From assembly GCF_029194005.1 (NCBI RefSeq), contig NZ_JARFVA010000002.1, forward strand, positions 124,001 to 188,000: a stretch of DNA of 64,000 bases, given 5' to 3'. The position numbers and the translations under genes were made by a program. Shown here piece after piece: positions 34,864 through 44,165 of the stretch (its first letter is position 1; every line of letters begins with the position of its first letter). The DNA is from Flagellimonas okinawensis. GTDB taxonomy: Bacteria > Bacteroidota > Bacteroidia > Flavobacteriales > Flavobacteriaceae. Below the pieces are notes generated by a model. It searched no databases. It saw nothing but the letters and a program-made list of their open reading frames with translations, and was not told the DNA's origin.

Positions 34864-35913
34864 CTATTCCTTCTTGTATGCCTTAAGGTATTTATTGACT
34901 TCCAATAATGCCAAAACTCCAAAAACCAAGGCTAAAAGCACCAATGGAAGTTTGAATTTATAGCTGTTCAAAATACCTTTTTGTTCCACGCCACGTGTTG
35001 GGAAATCACTGATTACATTTACAATAGTGGATTTATTCGCACGTTCTTCATTCAATTCCACCAACTTTTCCTTAAGAATATCCTTCTCCTGTATCAAAGC
35101 AAGCTCCCTACTTCTTGATTGGCCTGATTCAGCCATGTTAATACTAGTTCCTTGCATTGGTTTATCCGCTTCCTTTACCAATACGGTTCTATAAAGGCTT
35201 TGTAAAGAATCAAGCTCTTCCAATTGTTTCCTATAAATAGTGTCCTGAAGGTCCAAGTTTTCGTCATTGATTTTCTTCTGAAGCTTGAAATACTCATTTA
35301 CAGAAATGGAATTGATAATAGCAGGTTGAGCTTTCTTGGCCACCCTGTTATCCGTACTGATCATAGATATTTGATGGAACCTGGCATCCATTGAGTTGAA
35401 GTTGTTGAGATAATTTTCATAATCAATGGCTTTTACAGTCGTAGTATCCAAACCACGGATAAATTCATCAAACAGTTTAATTTTTTGATTCTCATCTGAA
35501 TAGGAGTCCGTAAAAATTTCCTTGATTGTAGCTGCTTCATGCTCGGTAATATTCAACGCGGTGGCCAATGCTACAGAGTCTTGCGCCTTTGCCAAATCGT
35601 TGTAAAACGCAATATTGTTGTATAGCTGTTGAACACTATTAAAATTCGGCTCTACCACCATTTTGGAAACATATTTTTCGGGCAATACTTTATCCAAAAC
35701 AAAACCTCCTATGCCACCAATAACCACAGCGGCAGTAATGATTATAAAGTTCCTTTGAACAAATAGGAGAAACAGTATAATTACATGAAAAATGCCCTTA
35801 AAAATACTACCAATGAAATTGAAGAACTTTTGAAAGCCCCTGCCGATCATTTGGAACAACTGTCCCAAATCTATTTCATCCGAACTATTCTGATTTACTG
35901 GTTGGTCTGCCAT
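34864..35913 (-). CDS. Wzz-type chain-length determinant protein
   Basis: A 349-residue polysaccharide co-polymerase. A membrane helix lies near residues 45-72 and a second one near 322-340, with a long helical periplasmic domain between them (coiled-coil-like near residues 205-290). There is no tyrosine kinase domain or separate kinase gene, as in O-antigen-type Wzz proteins. It sets the number of Wzy-made repeats. It starts 2 bases after the stop of the DUF6909-like gene and precedes rfbD. Confidence 0.8.
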   Translation of the reverse strand: MADQPVNQNSSDEIDLGQLFQMIGRGFQKFFNFIGSIFKGIFHVIILFLLFVQRNFIIITAAVVIGGIGGFVLDKVLPEKYVSKMVVEPNFNSVQQLYNNIAFYNDLAKAQDSVALATALNITEHEAATIKEIFTDSYSDENQKIKLFDEFIRGLDTTTVKAIDYENYLNNFNSMDARFHQISMISTDNRVAKKAQPAIINSISVNEYFKLQKKINDENLDLQDTIYRKQLEELDSLQSLYRTVLVKEADKPMQGTSINMAESGQSRSRELALIQEKDILKEKLVELNEERANKSTIVNVISDFPTRGVEQKGILNSYKFKLPLVLLALVFGVLALLEVNKYLKAYKKE

Positions 35914-35915
35914 AC

Positions 35916-37604
35916 CTATGAATTGAATATTTGTTTTAAAATTCTATCTGTTATTAAATATGTGGGTTTAACCCCTGTAGTTCCTAATCCGCCCGAAGCC
36001 AATGTGCTTCCAGTTTCTAAAGGATTATCCGATGCGTAGTACGCATAACGCACCTTCACATCTTTTTTTATGCTTTTTCTAATCTGTGAGGCCGATTGTA
36101 TCGCTTTTTGATAATGTACCCCTTCCATTTCCAGCCCGATCACATTCCATGTGGATTCATGGAAAAATTGGAGAATGTCCCTGTTCTGCAACGATGTGCC
36201 CAATACCGTAACCATGGTGCCTTCCATAACCTTGAGCCCATGATCCTTGAAATCGGAGGCACATAGTTCATTGTTAAAGGGATAGTTGTCCGCTGTTCCT
36301 TCAAAAATATGTGCGGAAGGAATCATAAGGTCTCCCTTACCTCCATCCAATATTCCTGCCTTGCCCATAATGGACACCGAATCTACATTAAGGAAAATCT
36401 TCTCGCCACCTTCTTCAAGTGGTTTCAGCAACTCATCAATGGTCTCATATGCCTGTTCTCCAAAGGCATAGTCCATAACAAATATAACGGGTTTTTCTTC
36501 CTGTGAAATGTCTTCGGGCAACTTATAACAACAACTTTGCTTTCCGAACTTGGCCGTATCAAAAATCTGCACATCAATGTTCGCTCCCGATTCGTCATCT
36601 AAAAAGGTCATACCGTTCTTTTCTGCATGGCTTTTCACCTTTTTGTTGAGTGCCTTGTGCTTCTCTGATCCAAGCGCTTCATAGATATCCAGGGATTCAC
36701 TATCAGGAAACTCCTGCGCCAAGGCCTTTTTTGCGAAAAGTGAGTTCATTACACTGTGCATGTTTGCACTTATAATATGCAAAGGCCTATGGATAAGGTT
36801 GTTTTTCTTTAAAGTGGCTTTGATTTTATCAGCCCACTTTTCTCCGTGCAAGTGGTGTCCCAAACGCTCCCTTAAAAGAGGACTGAAAGTGATGGTTCTT
36901 TTATTACCGGTTGTCTCTTCCTCAATGGCAAGTTTTCCCAACCAATAGATTACATTTAAGAAACGATCAGGGTCCTCCGGGGTCTTGAGTTTGTTTGTGA
37001 TATCCACCACCTCATCAAAGGTCCTGCCCAAGATATTTGCACAATGGATCAGGGCTACCTCCCTTTCATCGTTGTCCTTTTCTTCTGTAAGCACAAACTC
37101 GGTAAGCTTGTCCCAATCGCGAATTGTCGCATTTCCATTATCGACCAAGACCCTTCTACAGATCTTGCCCGACTCCACGAACAAAAATGTCAGGTGGGTC
37201 AAAATATCGTAAATATCACTTCTTCCACGTGTGATTTCGATATTCATCTGCTCATCATCTATCCTGTAGCAGTTTCTTCTTCTTTTTGGCGGAACAATGG
37301 GTTGAAGGTGTGATTTGGCGAAACCCTCATCCGAAGTTAAATTGATGAACCGACATTCCTCGATGCCTTCGGGCAAGCGTTCCAACACATAGATAAGACC
37401 ATTGAGCTCTGCCTTATCCTCAGCAATGGTTCCATAGATTTCGGGCCGGAGCAATAGTAATGCACTTCGGAGGGCGTTTCCGGATACACCGGATGGTTTA
37501 TAAAACCCTCGGTTGAGCAAATGGCGCATGGTGATGTACAAACGCTCAATTGCATTGGTGGACTCCTGTGCCCTAGTAGTCTGTTTTACTTCTGTTGCCA
37601 TCAT
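35916..37604 (-). CDS. DUF6909-like protein with nucleosidase-type C-terminal motifs
   Basis: A soluble protein of about 562 residues, which I take to be the Bacteroidota family DUF6909. The N-terminal 250 residues are helical. The C-terminal half has features of the nucleoside phosphorylase/nucleosidase fold: SVSIMGKAGIL near 402, GDLMIPSAHI, a GTMVTVLGTSL stretch and LEMEGVHY near 492, the EMEx pattern that binds ribose in PNP/MTAN enzymes. This link is my inference. The frame is open from a TTG at 37616, but that codon lies in the likely promoter TATTTTTG; ATG 37604 (or 37601) is preferred. It heads the wzz-rfb operon. Confidence 0.7.
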   Translation of the reverse strand: MMATEVKQTTRAQESTNAIERLYITMRHLLNRGFYKPSGVSGNALRSALLLLRPEIYGTIAEDKAELNGLIYVLERLPEGIEECRFINLTSDEGFAKSHLQPIVPPKRRRNCYRIDDEQMNIEITRGRSDIYDILTHLTFLFVESGKICRRVLVDNGNATIRDWDKLTEFVLTEEKDNDEREVALIHCANILGRTFDEVVDITNKLKTPEDPDRFLNVIYWLGKLAIEEETTGNKRTITFSPLLRERLGHHLHGEKWADKIKATLKKNNLIHRPLHIISANMHSVMNSLFAKKALAQEFPDSESLDIYEALGSEKHKALNKKVKSHAEKNGMTFLDDESGANIDVQIFDTAKFGKQSCCYKLPEDISQEEKPVIFVMDYAFGEQAYETIDELLKPLEEGGEKIFLNVDSVSIMGKAGILDGGKGDLMIPSAHIFEGTADNYPFNNELCASDFKDHGLKVMEGTMVTVLGTSLQNRDILQFFHESTWNVIGLEMEGVHYQKAIQSASQIRKSIKKDVKVRYAYYASDNPLETGSTLASGGLGTTGVKPTYLITDRILKQIFNS

Positions 37605-37613
37605 ATCTTCTGG

Positions 37614-37621
37614 CAAAAATA
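37614..37621 (-). promoter_or_regulatory. Promoter -7 element for DUF6909-wzz-rfb operon
   Basis: The minus strand reads TATTTTTG, ending 9 bases before ATG 37604. It would give a very short leader. No -33 TTTG is seen at the normal spacing, so this is weak support. Confidence 0.35.
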
Positions 37622-37654
37622 AGTGAATTCCTATGAAAATAAAGCTGAACTATG

Positions 37655-39154
37655 TCAACTTATTTTAAAGGTTTGTAGCCTGTCCGCCACTTTACGGTCG
37701 TTGGCAAGGCGCTGCACCTTATTCTGCCCTCCCAATTTACCTATAGTTTTCATATAATCTTGAAAACCATTTGGTTTTACCCTGGTAATCTTTAAAGGTT
37801 GAAGGATATTTCCATCGATCAGGTCAAAATAATAACTGTTCTGCTTCTTCATGCTGTCCTCGATGATCTCACAGAATTTAGCCATATCCGATGGCTCCCG
37901 CTCAAACTCGATGAACCATTCGTGATAGGGCAGTTCCCCCTCTTCCGGACTGGTCTGCGGAGCAACGGTAAATTCATTGACCAAAGCATCCGTTTGTTCA
38001 ACCGCAAGCCTGAGTGCTTCTTCCACTTCTTTGGCGATTACGTGTTCCCCAAAAGCTGAAATAAAGTGCTTGATCCTTCCAGAAACCACAATTTTATATG
38101 GGTCCTTGGAAATAAACCGAACGGTATCCCCTAGATTGTAGCCCCATAATCCGGCATTGGTGGAGATGACCATGGCGTAATCCACATCCAATTCCACATC
38201 TGCAATGGTCAACCTCTTAGGGTTTTCATCAAAAAACTCGTCCGCTCTTACGAACTCATAAAATATTCCGGCATCCAAAAGTAAAAGCATGCCTTTTTCG
38301 CTTTGGGAGTCTTGGTAGGCAAAAAATCCTTCACTGGCGGGGAAAAGTTCAATACTGTCAACTTTTCGGCCTATCAGGTTTTCAAATTTGGCTCGGTATG
38401 GCTCGTAATTCACTCCCCCGTAAATGAACAATTGGAAATCCTTGAAGAGCTCTCCCACCTTCTTTCCCGTTTTCGAATGCAGCTTTTCAAAATACATCTG
38501 CACCCAGGAAGGGATACCTGCTATAACGGTCATGTTTTCCTTTTCTGTTTCCTCTACTATCTTGTCCACTTTGGTCTCCCAATCCTCTATGCAGTTGGTC
38601 TCCCAACTGGGCAAACGGTTTTTTTGGAGATAATTGGGCACATAATGTGCGGAGATTCCAGAGAGTCTGCCGAGTTTGATTCCGTTTTTTTCTTCTAGCT
38701 CCGGACTTCCCTGTAGAAAGATCATCCGTCCATCAACAAAATCAGCCTTGCCTGTTTCGTGAATGTAGTTGAGAATAGCATTCCTGGATGCCTCTACCTG
38801 GTTTTTAATGGATGGTTTTGTAATGGGAATATATTTGGCGCCAGAAGTGGTTCCCGATGTTTTGGCAAAATAAATCGGTTTTCCTGGCCATAGCACATCT
38901 TCCCTTCCTTCAATGATTTGTGCAACATATCCCTTGAGCTCTTCGTAATCCCGGATGGGCACACGTTCCACAAAATCTTGATGGGAGCTAATGGAATCAA
39001 AATTGTGGTCCTTGCCAAAAATGGTCTGCTTTCCGTTTTGGACCAACTTATTAAAAACCTTTTGTTGAGTTTTTACGGGCTGGTTGACCCACTTTTCGGT
39101 TTTTTTGGCTATTCGGTTCGCAAATATTTTTGCTGCAAATGCTTTTAAGGACAT
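37655..39154 (-). CDS. GH3 family acyl-adenylating enzyme
   Basis: A 499-residue protein of the GH3 (auxin-responsive promoter) family within the ANL adenylating superfamily. The ATP-binding motif AKTSGTTSGAKYIPI lies near residue 98, followed by an adenylate-forming core and a smaller C-terminal domain near residue 355 (VVSGRIKHFISAFGEH). Plant members conjugate acyl acids to amino acids; the bacterial substrate is unknown. It begins directly after the M23 peptidase stop and is presumably co-transcribed. Length fits Bacteroidota homologues. Confidence 0.88.
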   Translation of the reverse strand: MSLKAFAAKIFANRIAKKTEKWVNQPVKTQQKVFNKLVQNGKQTIFGKDHNFDSISSHQDFVERVPIRDYEELKGYVAQIIEGREDVLWPGKPIYFAKTSGTTSGAKYIPITKPSIKNQVEASRNAILNYIHETGKADFVDGRMIFLQGSPELEEKNGIKLGRLSGISAHYVPNYLQKNRLPSWETNCIEDWETKVDKIVEETEKENMTVIAGIPSWVQMYFEKLHSKTGKKVGELFKDFQLFIYGGVNYEPYRAKFENLIGRKVDSIELFPASEGFFAYQDSQSEKGMLLLLDAGIFYEFVRADEFFDENPKRLTIADVELDVDYAMVISTNAGLWGYNLGDTVRFISKDPYKIVVSGRIKHFISAFGEHVIAKEVEEALRLAVEQTDALVNEFTVAPQTSPEEGELPYHEWFIEFEREPSDMAKFCEIIEDSMKKQNSYYFDLIDGNILQPLKITRVKPNGFQDYMKTIGKLGGQNKVQRLANDRKVADRLQTFKIS

Positions 39155-40024
39155 TTAATTAAAATCAATATAGTTTTGGGGATTTACCGGTTTCCCCTTT
39201 CTCCAAAGTTCAAAGTGTAAGTGTGGTCCTGTGGTAAGTTCTCCGGTATTCCCTATGGAAGCGATAACTTCCCCTGCTTTTACCAGATCTCCCTGTGCTT
39301 TGCTCAAGGAACCATTGTGCTTGTATACCGAGGTCATACCTTCTTGGTGTTCGATGATGATCACATAACCTGTTTCGGTTGTCCATTCGGCAAAAAGAAC
39401 CGTTCCATCCGCTATGGATTTTACCGGTGTCTCCCTCGGCGCGACCAAATCAACGGCATAATGTTTTGTCTTTTGGTCGAACCCTTGTGAAAGCGTTCCA
39501 TTTACCGGGGAAAAAAACAGGGTTCCCAAATTCTCCACGTCCCTTTCAAAAAGATTGTATTTATCCTCCAGTTCCACTTCTTCGCGCAGCAATAGGTCCT
39601 GTCTTATCGGGGTAAGGTCCACCGAAGCTGGATCCAGTTTGTACTGCTCAAATAGAGAATCCCTATTGGTTTGGTTGTTTTCGATATCGCCACGCAACAC
39701 CTTTCTCACATTATCCAAATACCGATTGGTATAGTTGAGCACGGTGACCAAGGAATCCGTTTTATAGGTCAATTCCGTGGCCTGCCGTTTTAGCTTAGTG
39801 GAAGAATATCCTGGAATATATTCCCTTAATGGGGTAAATGCGATGATCAAAGTGGTCAGACCGATCAAAACAATGATGAACATGGTGCCGGTCACAAATA
39901 CGTTGAGCCGGTTCAGTTTAAAGGAAATCTTTTCCTCAAAGGTGCTTTCATTGAGAATCACCAAGCGGTACTTGTGCAGCAGCTTGCGTTTGATCTCCTT
40001 TCTTTTCTTTTTATCCTTTGCCAT
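39155..40024 (-). CDS. M23 family metallopeptidase (LytM-type)
   Basis: A 289-residue envelope protein. A basic N-terminus is followed by one membrane helix (about residues 45-70), a coiled linker and a C-terminal M23 domain with GFDQKTKHYAVDL near residue 184 (first zinc His) and GPHLHFELW near residue 270. M23 peptidases cleave or help cleave peptidoglycan cross-bridges in the periplasm. The frame reaches 40033 through a TTG; ATG 40024 is preferred. A TATCTTTG element lies only 6 bases upstream of that ATG, implying an almost leaderless mRNA. Confidence 0.9.
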   Translation of the reverse strand: MAKDKKKRKEIKRKLLHKYRLVILNESTFEEKISFKLNRLNVFVTGTMFIIVLIGLTTLIIAFTPLREYIPGYSSTKLKRQATELTYKTDSLVTVLNYTNRYLDNVRKVLRGDIENNQTNRDSLFEQYKLDPASVDLTPIRQDLLLREEVELEDKYNLFERDVENLGTLFFSPVNGTLSQGFDQKTKHYAVDLVAPRETPVKSIADGTVLFAEWTTETGYVIIIEHQEGMTSVYKHNGSLSKAQGDLVKAGEVIASIGNTGELTTGPHLHFELWRKGKPVNPQNYIDFN

Positions 40025-40030
40025 GATGAA

Positions 40031-40038
40031 CAAAGATA
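40031..40038 (-). promoter_or_regulatory. Promoter -7 element of the M23 peptidase
   Basis: Minus strand TATCTTTG ending 6 bases before ATG 40024. Transcription would begin within a few bases of the start codon. No clear -33 element. Confidence 0.4.
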
Positions 40039-40189
40039 GTCTTAGATTTTAATATGCATGTTAAGCTTTTTAAAAAGCTGAAAGCGATAAGTTCCTAAAA
40101 ATCATTCTCAAATGCTAATTTTCGTTAATCGAATGCACTCTTCCACATCTTTTTAGTACTTTTACATTTCTAACAAAAGTTTTGAAGAT

Positions 40190-40387
40190 ATGATTGCTCA
40201 AACTATATTTCTTGGTATGCTAGGTCCTTGGCAGATCGTTTTGATTGTCTTGGCGGTTGTTCTACTGTTTGGAGGTAAAAAAATACCTGAGCTCATGAGA
40301 GGACTTGGAAGCGGGATCAAAGAATTCAAGGACGCTACCAAAGAGGATGAAAAACTGGAAAGCGGAGGTAAGGAATCCAAATCCTAA
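40190..40387 (+). CDS. tatA: Twin-arginine translocase TatA/TatE family subunit
   Basis: A 65-residue TatA-type protein: a short N-terminus, one membrane helix (about residues 12-27), the conserved [14 protein letters not shown] hinge and amphipathic helix near residue 27, and a charged tail. TatA forms the protein-conducting part of the Tat export system for folded proteins. It is a single gene here, upstream of the PorE-like gene; tatC is not in the window. Confidence 0.93.
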   Translation: MIAQTIFLGMLGPWQIVLIVLAVVLLFGGKKIPELMRGLGSGIKEFKDATKEDEKLESGGKESKS

Positions 40388-40605
40388 CAGGTTTTTTATG
40401 GCCTGAAAAGTACTGTGGCACAAAAGGTTTTCGACCAACGACCACATTTTTTAAGCTTTCAACGCCATAAATCCATTCTTTCACAACAAAAAATTATTGC
40501 CCCACTTACCATATTATATTTTAGCGGTTCAAACTAAACTGTTAAGCCACCTATGCTTAACCTCCAAGTGTACCCCGATGGTACATTTGTGCAGATGACG
40601 TGGTA

Positions 40606-42651
40606 ATGAATAGACTGATCTTGCTTGTTGTTTTCGTGTGCTCTTTTGGTATAAATGCCCAAGAGCTGGCCCTATCCGATTATGCGGACGGGACCCCTAC
40701 CATTGGCACTGACAGATCCAACAGTACCCTGTCCGATGAATACGTTGCCCAACTTGATGGGCTTAGTGAAAAAAACCTCGCCAAACAACTCAGAAAAAAA
40801 GGCGCCGCAGAAAAACTCATCGAAAAAGGGGATGAGTATTTCGATAAAATGTGGTACGCCGAAGCTGCAAGGGTGTTTGATCTGGTACTCGAAAAAACGG
40901 AAGCCGAGCACACACCGTCCTTGCTGACCAAAGCTGGAGACTCCCATTATTACAGTGGCAACCTGGAAAAGTCCTATACGTGGTACAATGAACTGTACCA
41001 AAGGTACCAAGACGACATGCGGGAAGACACCTTCTATAAGTTTACACAGACCTTGAAAGGAACAGGGAAATATCGCAGAGCTGCAGCTTTGACGAAACTC
41101 CTGAGACAAAAAAGGGATGAACCCTTGAAGGAATTGAAAAAATTGAACGTGCCGACTTGGAAAGGTGCCGTGAACGTGAAAATCAAAAACTTGGTGATCA
41201 ACTCCCAATATTCCGATTTTTCCCCCATGTTCCATGGTTCTGATATCGTATACGCCTCTGCAAAGGATTCTTCTATTTTCACCACAAGGAAATATAAATG
41301 GACCAACCAGCCTTTTCTAGATCTTTATGTATCCAAACGAAAGAACGACGAAGGTGACCTTTACGGGTCCCGTAAATTCTCCAAAAACATAAACACAAAA
41401 TATCATGAGGCTTCATTGGCCTTTTCCCCAGATCAGAAAACCATCTATTTTACAAGGAACAATTATGGTAAACGATTGAAAAGGGGGAAAAATGGAATCA
41501 ATCACTTAAAAATATACCGTTCGCAATATGTTGATGGCGATTGGACCAAAGCTGTGGAACTTCCATTCAATAGTGAAAACTTCTCCACGGGCCACCCGAC
41601 CATCAGTAAGGACGGCTCAAAAATGTATTTTGTGTCGGATAGGCCAGGAGGCTTTGGACAAACGGACATTTATGTGGTCGATATCCTTGAAAACGGAACC
41701 TTCTCCGAGCCTAAAAACCTTGGGCGCACGGTGAACACCGATGCAAAGGAAATGTTCCCTTACGTAACGGAAAACGCCCTCTATTTTTCTTCGGACCGGG
41801 CCATGGGTTTTGGAGGTCTTGATATCTACAAATCCGAAGGGTCCGATGAAATGTTCAGCGTGGGCATAAATTTGGGAAGTCCGATAAATAGCAATCGGGA
41901 CGATTTCTCCTATATCATTGATCAGGAAGGAACCAAAGGCTATTTCGCATCTAACCGAAAAGGAGGCAAGGGAGATGACGACATCTACTCTTTTGCTTAC
42001 ACGCTCAACCAAAACGAGATAACCGGAACTGTACAGCAGGCTACTACCGGAGAACCTATTGAAGAGGCTAAATTGACGTTGCTGGACAAACATGGTTCTA
42101 TTGTCAACGAAGCTTTAGCGAATACCGAGGGTAAATACAGTTTTAGGTATTTAGACCCAACCAGCGATTATTCCGTACTGGCGCAAAAAGAGGGTTTTGA
42201 AAAAGACAGTCTTGCCGTGACAACAAAGGAGAATGAAAAAATTGAAGTGTCCCAATATTTGAGGGAACATAGAAACACGGAGTCTGAAGAAGAAGTTTTT
42301 GAGCCCAACAATGTTTACTTTGATTTCGACAGTTTTGAGATTACCCAAGGTTCTGCAGAAGAACTGGACAAACTAGTTTCTGTATTGAACAAAAACAAAG
42401 AGCTTACCTTAAAAATAGAATCTCATACCGATGCCATCGGACCCAATGCCTACAATAAATACCTTTCCGATAGGCGGGCAAAATCTACAAGGGACTACAT
42501 TATTTCAAAAGGTGTGGACCCATCCAGGATAATCAGTGCAGTAGGGTATGGGGAAGAACGATTGTTGAACGATTGTGCCAATGGTACACCATGCGCACCC
42601 GAACAGCATCGCTTAAATAGGCGCTCTGAATTTTACATTATTCAGGATTAA
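40606..42651 (+). CDS. PorE-like TPR/propeller/OmpA envelope protein
   Basis: A 681-residue exported protein with a signal peptide ending near INAQ (residue 19). In order it has TPR-like helices (about 55-170), WD40/PD40-type beta-propeller repeats with SPDQKTIYFTR, SKDGSKMYFVSD and ALYFSSD (about 200-450), a carboxypeptidase-regulatory-like domain (about 465-545) and a C-terminal OmpA domain (NNVYFDFDSFEI near 568, peptidoglycan-binding). This four-part architecture is that of PorE of the type IX secretion system, though many paralogues occur in Flavobacteriaceae. The frame opens with GTG 40600; ATG 40606 is chosen. It is followed by a terminator hairpin. Confidence 0.85.
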   Translation: MNRLILLVVFVCSFGINAQELALSDYADGTPTIGTDRSNSTLSDEYVAQLDGLSEKNLAKQLRKKGAAEKLIEKGDEYFDKMWYAEAARVFDLVLEKTEAEHTPSLLTKAGDSHYYSGNLEKSYTWYNELYQRYQDDMREDTFYKFTQTLKGTGKYRRAAALTKLLRQKRDEPLKELKKLNVPTWKGAVNVKIKNLVINSQYSDFSPMFHGSDIVYASAKDSSIFTTRKYKWTNQPFLDLYVSKRKNDEGDLYGSRKFSKNINTKYHEASLAFSPDQKTIYFTRNNYGKRLKRGKNGINHLKIYRSQYVDGDWTKAVELPFNSENFSTGHPTISKDGSKMYFVSDRPGGFGQTDIYVVDILENGTFSEPKNLGRTVNTDAKEMFPYVTENALYFSSDRAMGFGGLDIYKSEGSDEMFSVGINLGSPINSNRDDFSYIIDQEGTKGYFASNRKGGKGDDDIYSFAYTLNQNEITGTVQQATTGEPIEEAKLTLLDKHGSIVNEALANTEGKYSFRYLDPTSDYSVLAQKEGFEKDSLAVTTKENEKIEVSQYLREHRNTESEEEVFEPNNVYFDFDSFEITQGSAEELDKLVSVLNKNKELTLKIESHTDAIGPNAYNKYLSDRRAKSTRDYIISKGVDPSRIISAVGYGEERLLNDCANGTPCAPEQHRLNRRSEFYIIQD

Positions 42652-42681
42652 TCAACCTTTTACCGGTTCCAATATGTCTGT

Positions 42682-42706
42682 AAACCACCTTTTTGAGTGG
42701 TTTTTT
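42682..42706 (+). terminator. Rho-independent terminator after the PorE-like gene
   Basis: AAACCAC (42682-42688) pairs with GTGGTTT (42697-42703), and the T-tract continues to 42706. It lies 31 bases after the stop codon at 42651. Confidence 0.7.
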
Positions 42707-42899
42707 GCATTTCATCGATCTTTACGTCCGTCCATCAACCTAGGGCAACATTCCGTTTATCGATCAAACAAATGGCTTTGCGGATATTTTGCCTTGGACC
42801 AATTCCTTTGCCTTGATTTTGATACCGTTGGTCTGTTTGTTTTCCTTTAGATGACATAAAACCAAAACTTTGACCCGTATTAAACCTTAAATCACACTA

Positions 42900-43070
42900 A
42901 TGAAGAGATTATTACTTATAAAGGAAATTTACATTGAAGGATTCCGAAACCTGGGACACATTATAGTAGAAAAGTATTTTAAAATATTTGCCTGGTTCAG
43001 CTTTATCATGTTCTTTATTGTGCTCTATGCCTTTGTTTACAGGATTGCTACAGGTTTTGCTTTTGATTAA
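42900..43070 (+). CDS. Small membrane protein of 56 residues (DUF6747-like)
   Basis: A short frame from ATG 42900 to TAA 43070. The N-terminal half is basic/amphipathic (MKRLLLIKEIYIEGFRNLG) and the C-terminal half is one membrane helix (about residues 31-49) ending in ATGFAFD. It looks like the small flavobacterial membrane family I know as DUF6747, though I am not sure of the number. It is followed 16 bases later by a strong bidirectional terminator, which supports a real transcription unit. Function unknown. Confidence 0.65.
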   Translation: MKRLLLIKEIYIEGFRNLGHIIVEKYFKIFAWFSFIMFFIVLYAFVYRIATGFAFD

Positions 43071-43085
43071 AAAGATAAAGTCCAT

Positions 43086-43124
43086 AAACAGAAATGCCCG
43101 GATGATTTCCGGGCATTTCTGTTT
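43086..43124. terminator. Bidirectional terminator, 16-bp perfect stem
   Basis: Bases 43086-43101 and 43109-43124 are exact reverse complements around a 7-base loop; arms are GC-rich inside and A/T outside, so it can serve both strands. It separates the rightward 56-residue gene from the leftward DUF4837 gene. Confidence 0.9.
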
Positions 43125-43151
43125 TATATGGGTATTTAAAGAGCTACATTT

Positions 43152-44153
43152 TTAATCGCTCACATTTGATGTGGCCGAGAAATCGATGGTTTTAAGGATG
43201 GCCTCCAACTCGAACATATAATCTCTTTTTGCTTCCGAAGGGGCAAAAGTAAAGCCTTCAACGATCATTTTCCTGTTGTTCTCCTTATCGTTGATGATAT
43301 AGGTTAAAAATGGCCCCGCCATAGGGTATCCATGTATTTCCCAGACACCTTTTACTTCAGCGGCCTTTTTTCCTCCGATCTCCGCAGGGAATACATAAGG
43401 TGCAAATGCCTTTTCCGTGATCATATAAGTGTTCTCATAAGGACCCGGAATATATTTCTGTCCAATGGAGTCGCGCATTCGAACAATATCTTGTACAAAG
43501 GTGGAGTCATTGCTAAAATAGTCCCAAGGCATTTCATAAGCGATAATGTTCATGGTTCCTTTTGGAATCTGAATGTCCATCCAAACAAACTTGTCCTCTC
43601 TTCTTCCGACCTTATAAAGGGACGGAACGTTGAGATGTATGCCAAACTCTTCCTCCAAAGCCTTATCCTTGCTAAGCGATCGTTCAAATCGTTTTTGGGC
43701 CTCGGCAATCTCATTGGCCTTGAACTCTTTTATGGCCCGATTGGCCAAAGAATCCAGGTTTTTGATCATAACCTCATCCGTAGGGCCGGTAACTACTGCG
43801 ACCTTTTGAGGTTTTGAATAGGCATCGTCACGGATATGTGCCAAAGAAGCGGAATCCTTTTCCACATAAAGAATGGATCTGGAATGTGTTGTTGTTCCCT
43901 TAAAAACCTTGGGAGGCACTTGGGTAAGGGTGAATTTGGGCTCTATTTGGGGCAACCCAACGATTTGGGCGGCAAATTCGTCCCTTATTTTTTCGCCTAC
44001 CGGACCCCTCCATAGTTCGGTGTCCATTACAACCATCAGCGAGTTGATACCCCCCGTAGAGGGCGGTAGAAATCTTTCGTTTGAGCCTGAATCCTTACAC
44101 GCTCCCAAAGCCAACATAATGCTGGCCATCAATAGTGTTCCTAATTTTTTCAT
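43152..44153 (-). CDS. DUF4837 family lipoprotein
   Basis: A 333-residue lipoprotein: signal with lipobox LGAC (Cys near residue 19), then a soluble domain matching DUF4837 in length and in landmarks such as NSLMVVMDTELWRGPVG near residue 38 and VWEIHGYPMAGPFLTYI near residue 270. It is expected in the periplasm or on the outer membrane. It follows the LysM transglycosylase by 12 bases and is probably co-transcribed. Function unknown. Confidence 0.85.
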   Translation of the reverse strand: MKKLGTLLMASIMLALGACKDSGSNERFLPPSTGGINSLMVVMDTELWRGPVGEKIRDEFAAQIVGLPQIEPKFTLTQVPPKVFKGTTTHSRSILYVEKDSASLAHIRDDAYSKPQKVAVVTGPTDEVMIKNLDSLANRAIKEFKANEIAEAQKRFERSLSKDKALEEEFGIHLNVPSLYKVGRREDKFVWMDIQIPKGTMNIIAYEMPWDYFSNDSTFVQDIVRMRDSIGQKYIPGPYENTYMITEKAFAPYVFPAEIGGKKAAEVKGVWEIHGYPMAGPFLTYIINDKENNRKMIVEGFTFAPSEAKRDYMFELEAILKTIDFSATSNVSD

Positions 44154-44165
44154 CTTGAGTTAAAT

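Noticed and set aside
37605..37616. TTG start for the DUF6909-like gene
   Set aside because: The TTG overlaps a likely promoter -7 element, and ATG codons lie 12 and 15 bases downstream.
40553..40608. Tiny frame of 17 codons ending in TAA that overlaps the ATG of the PorE-like gene
   Set aside because: No ATG-proximal signal, no hydrophobic segment and too short to judge; probably chance.
40672..41235. 187-codon open frame opposite the PorE-like gene
   Set aside because: Antisense shadow of a well-supported gene; composition rich in Phe/Gly as expected from reversed codons.
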